Shown here in pieces: positions 52,433 through 60,300 of a stretch of 64,000 nucleotides of DNA. The notes beneath the pieces are model-generated. The model was not told the origin of the DNA, searched no databases, and worked only from the letters and a program-made list of their open reading frames with translations. A program made the position numbers and the translations under genes. The DNA comes from Streptomyces himalayensis subsp. himalayensis (GTDB lineage: Bacteria > Actinomycetota > Actinomycetes > Streptomycetales > Streptomycetaceae). The stretch's first letter is position 1. The number at the start of each line of letters is the position of its first letter. The DNA lies in contig NZ_JACEHE010000037.1 in the NCBI RefSeq assembly GCF_013778455.1, forward strand, positions 1 to 64,000. The letters are read 5' to 3'.

Positions 52433-53359
52433 TCAGCCGCGCGGGTCCGGGCGCCGGCCGTCGATCTCCTCCAGGTAGGTGCTCAATGGCTGCAGCGCCG
52501 CCCAGAGCTGCTCGAAGTAGCCCGCGAAGTAGCTCATGAAGGTGGGGTCCTCGACGCTGAAGCCGTTGAGACGCTGCCGCGAGCCGCCGGAGAACGCCAG
52601 GAAGACGGCGTTGTCGTCGACGAGCGCCATGTTCAGCCCGTCGGCGGGCGCCATCCAACGCAGCACGTTCGCCTCGTAGTTGAGCAGATGGCTGGTGTCC
52701 TCATGATGCCTGCGCGCCCAGGCCAGCATGTCCTTGTCGGGCACCCCGCCCTGCTCGGGCACCCCGATGATACGGCGGACGCACCGCTCGTCGTCACTCT
52801 CCTCAGCGGCCCACTCGAGGATGGCCTGGAAGTACTCGGCCGACGCCCTGGTCGTGTACTGGGTCGGCGGATAGCGCCGCGTGTAGGTGACGCGGATCTC
52901 AGACCTGGCACGGTGTACGCGCTCGGCAGCCGCGCCATAGAACTCGCGGTTGTCGCGGTACCAGCGCACGGCCAGACCCGTGTGTGCGGCCGCGTGCAGG
53001 CCCTCGGCGAGCGGCGCCTCGGCCACCGTGTCGAGCGGAGCGGCTGTGCCGGCCACTGCCCCCTGGCGCGACTCGTCGATCTGCCGCTTGGCGCGCAGCC
53101 AGCGCTCGCGCCAGTCCCGTACGTTCCCCTCGCAGCCGACGACGAACGCCTCCGTGTGCGGCCAGCTGGGAAATCTGCGGCCGTTGAGGATCGCGGAGAC
53201 CGTGCTGCGGCTGCATCCCATCTTCCGCGCCAGCGTGGCCTCAGTGGGCTCGGCGTAGGTCCGGCGCCTGAGCTCGCGCAACTGGGCCGCGAAAACGAGT
53301 TGGGGTGCCGGTGGCGGGTTCTCTGCGCGCCGTTCGGTCACCCTGTTCCTCCTCGCCAT
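52433..53359 (-). CDS. HTH transcriptional regulator with C-terminal sensor-like domain
   Basis: 308 residues from ATG 53359 (MARRNRVTERRAENPP). An HTH of the XRE type is at about 25-70 (FAAQLRELRRRTYAEPTEATLARKMGCSRSTVSAILNG). A longer C-terminal domain from about 135 contains RWYRDNREFYGAAAERV, ARSEIRVTYTRRYPP, RRIIGVPEQG and LNMALVDDNAVFLAFSGG, a phospholipase-D-like fold without the HKD residues, as seen in several Streptomyces regulators. Target unknown. It is divergent to the small membrane/zinc-ribbon gene pair. The ribosome site is poor. Confidence 0.75.
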   Translation of the reverse strand: MARRNRVTERRAENPPPAPQLVFAAQLRELRRRTYAEPTEATLARKMGCSRSTVSAILNGRRFPSWPHTEAFVVGCEGNVRDWRERWLRAKRQIDESRQGAVAGTAAPLDTVAEAPLAEGLHAAAHTGLAVRWYRDNREFYGAAAERVHRARSEIRVTYTRRYPPTQYTTRASAEYFQAILEWAAEESDDERCVRRIIGVPEQGGVPDKDMLAWARRHHEDTSHLLNYEANVLRWMAPADGLNMALVDDNAVFLAFSGGSRQRLNGFSVEDPTFMSYFAGYFEQLWAALQPLSTYLEEIDGRRPDPRG

Positions 53360-53548
53360 GTCACACAACGTTCCTGAGTGACCGTCATTGTCCGCCAGTG
53401 TCAACGGTGTTCGCCAGAGTCCGTCAGCGCACCCCGGGTGTCCGTGTTGTTCTACGCGCGTCTCGCAGCCGTTGTCCATGCGCCATTACCGCTTCCACAC
53501 TCGGGGTACCGGCCGACCGGTGCCGGTCCCGAGAGGAGGAACACCCAT

Positions 53549-53608
53549 GTGACCGACCCACCACTTCGGCAACGGCTCATGAAGGCCGCGTCACGTCGGA
53601 GACCGTGA
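53549..53608 (+). CDS. Possible 19-residue leader ORF with adjacent ATG-TGA start-stop
   Basis: A strong site AGAGGAGG (53532-53539) precedes ATG immediately followed by TGA (53547-53552). GTG 53549 in another frame would give VTDPPLRQRLMKAASRRRP. The hairpin at 53614-53665 begins six bases after the leader stop. The arrangement resembles an attenuator. No homologue is known to me; the coding status is a guess. Confidence 0.35.
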   Translation: MTDPPLRQRLMKAASRRRP

Positions 53609-53613
53609 GAAAA

Positions 53614-53665
53614 GCCGAGGCCGCCCCCTGATGCTTCTGGACGGAAGCAGGGAGCGGCCTTCGGC
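53614..53665 (+). promoter_or_regulatory. Long hairpin in the leader of the small membrane protein gene
   Basis: GCCGAGGCCGCCCCCTG and TGCTTC pair with GAAGCAGGGAGCGGCC and TTCGGC with only small bulges, loop TGGACG. There is no following U run, so it may be an attenuator or a stability element. The rest of the 335-bp region (53360-53694) holds promoters of the two divergent genes. Confidence 0.65.
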
Positions 53666-53694
53666 TCAAAACACAAGAAGTCCCAGGAGACCTC

Positions 53695-53880
53695 ATGTTC
53701 GTCGACTTCAGGATAGACCTCTCGGGTGTAGGCCTGGCGTTCGTAGCCGCGCTCGTGCTCGGCGTCGTACTCGTGCTCCTGCCCGCACCCACCGTCGCAC
53801 TGCTGCAGGAAGCGGGCTGGCTGCTGCCCGCGGCGGCATGTCTCGCGGTGGGCGCACGCAGCGGCGGGAGCGTGCGGTGA
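53695..53880 (+). CDS. Small membrane protein
   Basis: 61 residues from ATG 53695 (MFVDFRIDLSGVGLAF), with AGGAG upstream. Two hydrophobic segments at about 10-31 and 36-52 (ALVLGVVLVLLPAPTVALLQ; GWLLPAAACLAVGA). The stop overlaps the GTG of the next gene by four bases (GTGA), so the two proteins are translationally coupled and probably work together. I do not recognise the family. Confidence 0.6.
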   Translation: MFVDFRIDLSGVGLAFVAALVLGVVLVLLPAPTVALLQEAGWLLPAAACLAVGARSGGSVR

Positions 53881-54098
53881 AGGACCGCCCGCAGAGCGCC
53901 GCCGCAGCGGTCTGCCCGTGCTGCGGACGCCTGGAGGTGCGGCTGCGCCACACCATGCCCGTAGTGCACTGCTCCGGTCGGCTACTCATCGCCGAGTCAC
54001 GGGAGTGCGGCCACTGCCACCGCAGGTTCACCTACCGGATCGGAGAGCTCGACTCCTGTCTGCCGGGTAATCATCGGGAGGACACCGACTGTCCCTGA
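53877..54098 (+). CDS. Small zinc-ribbon protein
   Basis: 73 residues from GTG 53877. Two cysteine pairs, CPCCGRL near residue 13 and CGHCHRRF near 44, form a four-cysteine zinc ribbon, with further His and Cys residues between. It is coupled to the preceding membrane protein gene. It may be a DNA/RNA-binding or protein-docking module; I do not recognise the family. A hairpin follows 25 bp after the stop. Confidence 0.6.
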   Translation: MKDRPQSAAAAVCPCCGRLEVRLRHTMPVVHCSGRLLIAESRECGHCHRRFTYRIGELDSCLPGNHREDTDCP

Positions 54099-54122
54099 CA
54101 CCGATGCGGTACGCACACGCGC

Positions 54123-54166
54123 CGTGGCGTCTACCTTTGTCCGGTCAAGGACAGGGCAGACGCCAC
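54123..54166. terminator. Hairpin terminator, copy 1 of a related pair
   Basis: CGTGGCGTCTACCTTTGTCC pairs with GGACAGGGCAGACGCCACG round GGTCAA. The inner part GTCCGGTC..GGACAGG and the following GTTCCGTAC recur in the hairpin at 55779-55825. Confidence 0.75.
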
Positions 54167-54193
54167 GTCCGTGTTCCGTACTGCCGCGTCCGG

Positions 54194-54293
54194 GCCGCGG
54201 CCTCCTCGTCAAGGCGCTCGCCGACCACTGGGGCGTGGACTTGGGCCCGCCCAACCCAAGACCGTTTGGGCGCATCTCCCCCTGAAAACGTGA
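54194..54293 (+). pseudogene. C-terminal fragment of an ATP-binding (HATPase_c) regulator
   Basis: One frame gives GRGLLVKALADHWGVDLGPP; the adjacent frame continues KTVWAHLPLKT and stops. This is the C-terminus of the short HATPase_c proteins (GRGLLLV-ALADRWGV...KTVWAEL) that accompany XRE-DUF5753/DUF397 pairs in Streptomyces. The front 80-90 residues are missing and one frameshift is present. Confidence 0.65.
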
Positions 54294-54368
54294 CACTCGA
54301 CGCCCGATCTGTCACATTCCCGGTGCGCCATAGTGCGGCCGCGTCGAGCGCCTCAAGGGGATCAAAGT

Positions 54369-54584
54369 TCACGAGCTGGACAGGGAGCCCGAGTTCACTG
54401 CGGACACGAAGGTCCGCCAGGCGGAGGCGGAGACGGGCAGTATCGGGCCGGTGGGTGATTTCGAGTCGCGGACGGGGACGACGCCGGGGCAGCCGTCGGC
54501 CACCTCGACGCACGCCCCGCCGTCCTGGTTGCTGTAGCTGGATTTGCGCCACCGTGCGGCGGTCAGGTCGAGGGCGGCTCGCAT
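54369..54584 (-). CDS. DUF397 protein
   Basis: 71 residues from ATG 54584. The DUF397 pattern is clear: ARWRKSSYSNQDGGACVEVAD, then VPVRDSKSPTGPILPVSASAWRTFVSAV. Such proteins partner WhiJ-type XRE regulators and modulate them in development and antibiotic control. The gene overlaps the end of the upstream XRE gene by 22 bp on the same strand, so the two are coupled. Confidence 0.9.
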   Translation of the reverse strand: MRAALDLTAARWRKSSYSNQDGGACVEVADGCPGVVPVRDSKSPTGPILPVSASAWRTFVSAVNSGSLSSS

Positions 54585-55411
54585 GAGGCGTACTCCTGCA
54601 TCGCAGACTGGATCATCGCCGCGGAGTCCCGTGGCGAGAGGGCGTGTGCCCTCAGCCGATCGTATGCCCACCATCGCTCGGACACGTCCTCGTACTCCTC
54701 GATGACCTGGCCGGAGTTGCCACCCTCCACGTACGCGATCCGCGTGCCGTCGTGCAGTTCCAGGAGGATCTGCATCCCGCCCATCAAGAAGTGTTCTCCG
54801 TGGTCGAAGGGCAGGACCTGAATCACCGTCTGTGGGCCATCCATCAGCGGCAGGAGAGCGCCCAGTTGTGCGTGCATGACCGCTGGACCGCCGACCGGCC
54901 TCAGTATCACCGCCTCCTCCAGGACAACCGACAGCCTGGGCGGCGCCTCTCCGAGCAGACATGCCTGACGGTCGAGCCTCGCGGCGACCTTCGCTTCAAT
55001 CTCCTCCCGCGTGGCCCTGGGCGCGCCGGCCCGCAGGAGCGCGCGTGCGTACTCCTTGGTCTGGAGAAGCCCCGGCACCACGTGTCCGGCGTACTCCAGG
55101 ATGCTGACGGCCTGCGCCTCCAAGTCCATGTACCGCCGGTACTTGTCCGGATGCGCCTCCCGCCGCGCCAGTGCATACAGCCGCCCGAAGTGGCCTCCCG
55201 TGTCGAAGGCGGCGTCAAGCTTCGCGGGCAGGTCGGGCGGAACGGTCCGGTCGGCGGTCTCGACATTGCCAAGATGCGTCTTGCTGTAGTTCAGGACCTC
55301 GGCGAGACGGACCAACGACATACCCGCCTCCTCCCTGCACCTGCGCACCTCGGCGCCGAACAGATCCCGGACAGAACGGTCTGGGGTCAACTCGCGTGGA
55401 CGTGCCGCCAT
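54563..55411 (-). CDS. XRE family regulator with DUF5753 (WhiJ-like)
   Basis: 282 residues from ATG 55411, with GAGGGA nine bases upstream (GTG 55417 is an alternative). The HTH lies at about 15-70 (LFGAEVRRCREEAGMSLVRLAEVLNYSKTHLGNVETADR). The DUF5753 domain follows from about 95 (YMDLEAQAVSILEYAGHVVPGLLQTKEYARALL) with SVVLEEAVILRPVGG and VIQVLPFDHGEH. This pairing with DUF397 is the WhiJ type. A palindrome TGCGTACGCA lies 81-90 bp upstream as a candidate operator. Confidence 0.92.
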   Translation of the reverse strand: MAARPRELTPDRSVRDLFGAEVRRCREEAGMSLVRLAEVLNYSKTHLGNVETADRTVPPDLPAKLDAAFDTGGHFGRLYALARREAHPDKYRRYMDLEAQAVSILEYAGHVVPGLLQTKEYARALLRAGAPRATREEIEAKVAARLDRQACLLGEAPPRLSVVLEEAVILRPVGGPAVMHAQLGALLPLMDGPQTVIQVLPFDHGEHFLMGGMQILLELHDGTRIAYVEGGNSGQVIEEYEDVSERWWAYDRLRAHALSPRDSAAMIQSAMQEYASCEPPST

Positions 55412-55491
55412 GAACACCAATCCCTCATGTCCGCAACGGGCGTTGAGGACTTGTCTCCACTATCGAGCGTAGACAACGCAGCGCAACCATA

Positions 55492-55501
55492 TGCGTACGC
55501 A
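55492..55501. promoter_or_regulatory. Palindromic candidate operator between divergent XRE and small ORF
   Basis: Perfect 10-bp palindrome TGCGTACGCA in the middle of the 118-bp divergent promoter region. A plausible autoregulatory site of the WhiJ-like protein; no direct proof. Confidence 0.4.
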
Positions 55502-55529
55502 AGGCAATCGAAAACAGGAGGTACCCGTG

Positions 55530-55768
55530 ATGCCTGAGGTACGCGACCCCGCGCGGGGCTGGCGGCTGGACCGGATTCCGGGCAGGCGGGTGGTGCGCGC
55601 GCCCGACGAGTCGGCGCTCGCCGTGCCGCTGTGGATCGTCCGCGACGGCGAGCATCACGCCGACGCCCAGCTGCGGCTGAGCCTGATCGAGGCCGAGCAG
55701 CTGCACGCTGAACTGTGCCCGCCCTCGGCGACGACGGGCAGAAGCAGGCCCCCGCCTGCCGCCCGTAG
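55530..55768 (+). pseudogene. Small XRE-linked gene with a probable frameshift
   Basis: ATG 55530 follows a perfect AGGAGG at spacing 8. The frame reads VRDPARGWRLDRIPGRRVV and ESALAVPLWIVRDGEHHADA, as in small proteins encoded divergently to XRE regulators, up to QLHAELC near 55718. After that it becomes nonsense and runs 180 codons through the terminator and antisense to gltD. Moving by one base at CCCGCCC gives ALGDDGQKQAPACRP and a stop at 55766-55768, just before the hairpin. A frameshift or a sequencing error is likely. Confidence 0.6.
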
Positions 55769-55778
55769 GGAAACGCGC

Positions 55779-55825
55779 CGCGGCGCCCGCCCATGTCCGG
55801 TCGGGGACAGGGGGCAGGCGCCGCG
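55779..55825. terminator. Hairpin terminator, copy 2 of a related pair
   Basis: CGCGGCGCC pairs with GGCGCCGCG; inside, TGTCC/GGACA closes around GGTCGG. It lies between the small ORF and gltD (convergent) and can end both. It closely resembles the hairpin at 54123-54166. Confidence 0.75.
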
Positions 55826-55870
55826 TGGCGTTCCGTACGCCTTTGTACGGGACGTTTCGGTGACGGACCG

Positions 55871-57334
55871 TCAGACCATCAGGGCACGGTCCGTCGGGCG
55901 GATCGGCGCCGGCAGGTCGCTCGCGCCCGTCAGGAAGCGGTCGACCCCGCGAGCAGCCGAACGGCCCTCGGCGATGGCCCACACGATGAGGGACTGGCCG
56001 CGGCCCGCGTCACCGGCGACGAAGACGCCGGGCACGTTGGTCTGGAAGTCGGCGTCGCGGGCGACGTTGCCGCGCTCGTCGAGCTCCAGGCCGAGCTGCT
56101 CGACCAGGCCGTTCTCACGGTCGGTGCCCGTGAAGCCCATGGCCAGCGTGACGAGCTGGGCGGGAATCTTGCGCTCCGTGCCCGGCTTCTGGGTCAGCTT
56201 GCCGTCGACAAACTCGACCTCGATGAGGTGCAGCCACTGGACGTTGCCGTCCTCGTCGCCTTCGAAGTGCGTGGTCGAGACGGAGTAGACCCGCTCGCCG
56301 CCCTCCTCGTGCGCGGAGGTGACCTTGTAGAGCATCGGGAAGGTCGGCCAGGGCTGGGCGACCGGGTTCCGCTCGTCGTTCGGGCGGGGCATGATCTCCA
56401 GCTGCGTGACGGAGGCCGCGCCCTGGCGGTGGGCGGTGCCGACGCAGTCCGCGCCGGTGTCACCGCCGCCGATCACGACGACGTGCTTGCCCTCGGCCGT
56501 GATCGGGGGCGCCACGAAGTCGCCCTCCTGGACCTTGTTGGCCAGCGGCAGGTACTCCATCGCCTGGTAGACGCCCTTGAGCTCGCGCCCCGGCACCGGC
56601 AGGTCGCGGGCCGTCGTGGCGCCCGCCGCGATCACGATCGCGTCGTACCGCTTGCGCAGTGCGCTGCCCGGCATGTCGCGGCCGATCTCGATGCCGGTAC
56701 GGAACTTCGTGCCCTCCGCGCGCATCTGCTCGATGCGGCGGTTGATGTGGCGCTTCTCCATCTTGAACTCGGGGATGCCGTAGCGGAGCAGACCGCCGAT
56801 GCGGTCGGCGCGCTCGTACACCGCGACCGTGTGGCCCGCCCGGGTCAGCTGCTGGGCGGCGGCCAGGCCGGCCGGGCCCGAGCCGATCACGGCGACGGTC
56901 TTGCCCGAGAGGCGCTCGGGGGCCTGCGGCGCGACATCGCCGCTGTCCCACGCCTTGTCGATGATCGAGACCTCGACGTTCTTGATGGTGACGGCAGGCT
57001 GGTTGATGCCGAGCACACACGCCGACTCGCACGGAGCGGGGCACAGGCGGCCCGTGAACTCCGGGAAGTTGTTGGTGGCGTGCAGGCGCTCGGACGCGTT
57101 CTGCCAGTCCTCGCGGTACGCGTAGTCGTTCCACTCGGGGATCAGGTTCCCGAGCGGACAGCCGTTGTGGCAGAACGGGATGCCGCAGTCCATGCAGCGC
57201 GACGCCTGCTTGGAGATGATCGGCAGCAGCGAGCCGGGGACGTAGACCTCGTTCCAGTCCTTGAGGCGCTCGTTCACCGGGCGGGACTTGGCGACCTCAC
57301 GGCCGTGGTTCAGAAAGCCCTTGGGATCAGCCAT
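55871..57334 (-). CDS. gltD: Glutamate synthase small subunit
   Basis: 487 residues, normal length. The beta subunit takes electrons from NADPH and passes them to GltB. An N-terminal Fe-S part holds two cysteine clusters, CMDCGIPFCHNGCPLG and RLCPAPCESACVLG. The FAD motif VAVIGSGPAGLAAAQQLTRAG is near 148 and the NADPH motif HVVVIGGGDTGADCVGTA near 283. GDAGRGQSLIVWAIAEGR is the C-terminal FAD contact. ATG 57334 overlaps the gltB stop by eight bases, ensuring coupled synthesis. Confidence 0.97.
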   Translation of the reverse strand: MADPKGFLNHGREVAKSRPVNERLKDWNEVYVPGSLLPIISKQASRCMDCGIPFCHNGCPLGNLIPEWNDYAYREDWQNASERLHATNNFPEFTGRLCPAPCESACVLGINQPAVTIKNVEVSIIDKAWDSGDVAPQAPERLSGKTVAVIGSGPAGLAAAQQLTRAGHTVAVYERADRIGGLLRYGIPEFKMEKRHINRRIEQMRAEGTKFRTGIEIGRDMPGSALRKRYDAIVIAAGATTARDLPVPGRELKGVYQAMEYLPLANKVQEGDFVAPPITAEGKHVVVIGGGDTGADCVGTAHRQGAASVTQLEIMPRPNDERNPVAQPWPTFPMLYKVTSAHEEGGERVYSVSTTHFEGDEDGNVQWLHLIEVEFVDGKLTQKPGTERKIPAQLVTLAMGFTGTDRENGLVEQLGLELDERGNVARDADFQTNVPGVFVAGDAGRGQSLIVWAIAEGRSAARGVDRFLTGASDLPAPIRPTDRALMV

Positions 57335-60300
57335 TGGTCGCCGCCTCCATCATCTTCTCGGTGATCTCGGACTCGGGGAGTCCGGCTCGCTCGGCGGCTT
57401 CCTTGGCGGCGAGCACTGCCTTGTACGTGCTGGGAATGATCTTGCTGAAGCGGTCCACCGACACGGACCACTCGGCGAGCAGCTTCTCGGCGACCGTCGA
57501 GCCGGTCTCCTCCGCGTGGCGGCGCACCACGTCGTGCAGCCACTGCTTGTCGGCGTCGTCCAGGGCCTCGATGGCGCCGACGTTGCCGGCGTTCACGTTG
57601 GCGCGGTCCAGGTCGATCACGTACGCGATACCGCCGGACATGCCCGCCGCGAAGTTGCGGCCGGTCTCGCCGAGGACCACCGCGCGGCCACCGGTCATGT
57701 ACTCGCAGCCGTGGTCGCCCACGCCCTCGGACACGACGGTGGCGCCGGAGTTGCGGACGCAGAAGCGCTCGCCGGTGCGGCCGCGCAGGAACAGCTCACC
57801 GCCGGTCGCGCCGTACGCGATGGTGTTGCCCGCGATCGTCGAGTACTCGGCGAGGTGGTCGGCGCCCCGGTCCGGGCGGACGATCACGCGGCCGCCGGAC
57901 AGGCCCTTGCCGACGTAGTCGTTGGCGTCGCCCTCGAGGCGCAGCGTCACACCGCGCGGCAGGAAGGCACCGAACGACTGGCCCGCTGAGCCGGTGAAGG
58001 TGATGTCGATGGTGTCGTCGGGCAGGCCCGCGCCACCGAACTTCTTCGTCACCTCGTGGCCGAGCATGGTGCCGACCGTGCGGTTGATGTTGCGGATCGC
58101 GACCTGGGCGCGCACCGGCTGGGCGTCGTTCGCCGAGTCCACGGCGAGGGCGTCGGCGGCGAGCTTGATCAGCTCGTTGTCGAGCGCCTTCTCCAGCCCG
58201 TGGTCCTGCGCGATCACCTGGTGGCGCACCGCGCCCTCGGGCAGCTCCGGCACGTGGAAGAGCGGGGCCAGGTCCAGGCCCTGCGCCTTCCAGTGGTCGA
58301 TCGCCCGCGTGACGTCGAGCGCCTCGGCGTGGCCGACGGCCTCCTCGATGGAGCGGAAGCCCAGCTCGGCGAGGATCTCGCGGACCTCTTCGGCGATGAA
58401 CTGGAAGAAGTTCACGACGTACTCGGCCTTGCCCGCGAACCTGTCCCTCAGGACCGGGTTCTGGGTGGCGATGCCGACCGGGCAGGTGTCCAGGTGGCAG
58501 ACGCGCATCATGACGCAGCCGGAGACGACGAGCGGCGCGGTCGCGAAACCGAACTCCTCGGCGCCCAGCAGCGCGGCGATGACGACGTCGCGGCCGGTCT
58601 TCAGCTGGCCGTCGGTCTGCACGACGATGCGGTCGCGCAGGCCGTTGAGCAGCAGCGTCTGCTGGGTCTCGGCGAGGCCGAGCTCCCAGGGGCCGCCGGC
58701 GTGCTTCAGCGAGGTGAGCGGCGAGGCGCCCGTACCGCCGTCGTGACCGGAGATCAGGACCACGTCCGCGTGCGCCTTGGAGACACCCGCGGCGACCGTG
58801 CCGACGCCGACCTCGGACACCAGCTTCACGTGGATGCGGGCGGCCGGGTTGGCGTTCTTGAGGTCGTGGATCAGCTGAGCCAGGTCCTCGATGGAGTAGA
58901 TGTCGTGGTGCGGCGGCGGGGAGATGAGTCCCACGCCCGGCGTCGAGTGCCGGGTCTTCGCGACCCACGGGTAGACCTTGTGGCCGGGCAGCTGGCCGCC
59001 CTCACCGGGCTTGGCGCCCTGGGCCATCTTGATCTGGATGTCGTCGGCGTTGACCAGGTACTCCGAGGTCACGCCGAAGCGGCCGGACGCGACCTGCTTG
59101 ATCGACGAACGGCGCGCCGGGTCGTACAGACGGTCGGCGTCCTCGCCGCCCTCACCGGTGTTGGACTTGCCGCCCAGCTGGTTCATGGCGATGGCGAGGG
59201 TCTCGTGCGCCTCCTTGGAGATGGAGCCGTACGACATGGCGCCGGTGGAGAACCGCTTGACGATCTCGGAGACCGGCTCGACCTCCTCGACCGGGATCGA
59301 GGGGCGGTCGGACGTGAAGCCGAACAGGCCGCGCAGCGTCATCAGCCGCTCGGACTGCTCGTTCACGCGGTCCGTGTACTTCTTGAAGATGTCGTAGCGG
59401 CGCGTGCGCGTGGCGTGCTGCAGGCGGAAGACCGTCTCCGGGTCGAACAGGTGCGGCTCGCCCTCACGGCGCCACTGGTACTCGCCGCCGATGTCCAGCG
59501 CACGGTGCGCCGGGGCGATGCCGGAGGCCGGGTACGCCTTGGCGTGGCGAGCGGCGACCTCCGCGGCGATGACGTCGATGCCGACGCCGCCGATCTTGGT
59601 GGCGGTGCCGTTGAAGTACTTCTCGACGAAGGCGTCGTCGAGACCGACGGCCTCGAAGACCTGCGCGCCGCGGTAGGAGGCGACGGTCGAGATGCCCATC
59701 TTGGACATGACCTTCAGCACGCCCTTGCCGAGGGCGTAGATCAGGTTGCGGATGGCCTTCTCGGGCTCGATGCCGGGGAGGAACGTTCCCGCCCGGACGA
59801 GGTCCTCGACGGACTCCATCGCCAGGTACGGGTTGACGGCCGCGGCGCCGTAGCCGATGAGCAGCGCGACGTGGTGGACCTCGCGGACGTCGCCGGCCTC
59901 GACCAGCAGGCCCACCTGGGTGCGCTGCTTGGTGCGGATGAGGTGGTGGTGGACGGCCGCGGTGAGCAGCAGCGACGGGATCGGCGCGTGCTCGGCGTCC
60001 GAGTGGCGGTCCGACAGGACGATCAGGCGGGCGCCGTTGTCGATGGCGGCGTCGGCCTCGGCGCAGATCTCCTCGATCCGCGCTGCCAGCGCCTCACCGC
60101 CGCCGGAGACCCGGTACAGGCCGGACAGGGTCGCGGCCGTCATGCCCGGCATGTCGCCGTCGGCGTTGATGTGGATGAGCTTGGCCAGCTCGTCGTTGTC
60201 GATCACCGGGAAGGGCAGGGTGACCGAGCGGCAGGAGGCCGCGGTCGGCTCGAGCAGGTTGCCGCCCGGGCCCAGGGACGAGTACAGCGAGGTGACGAGC

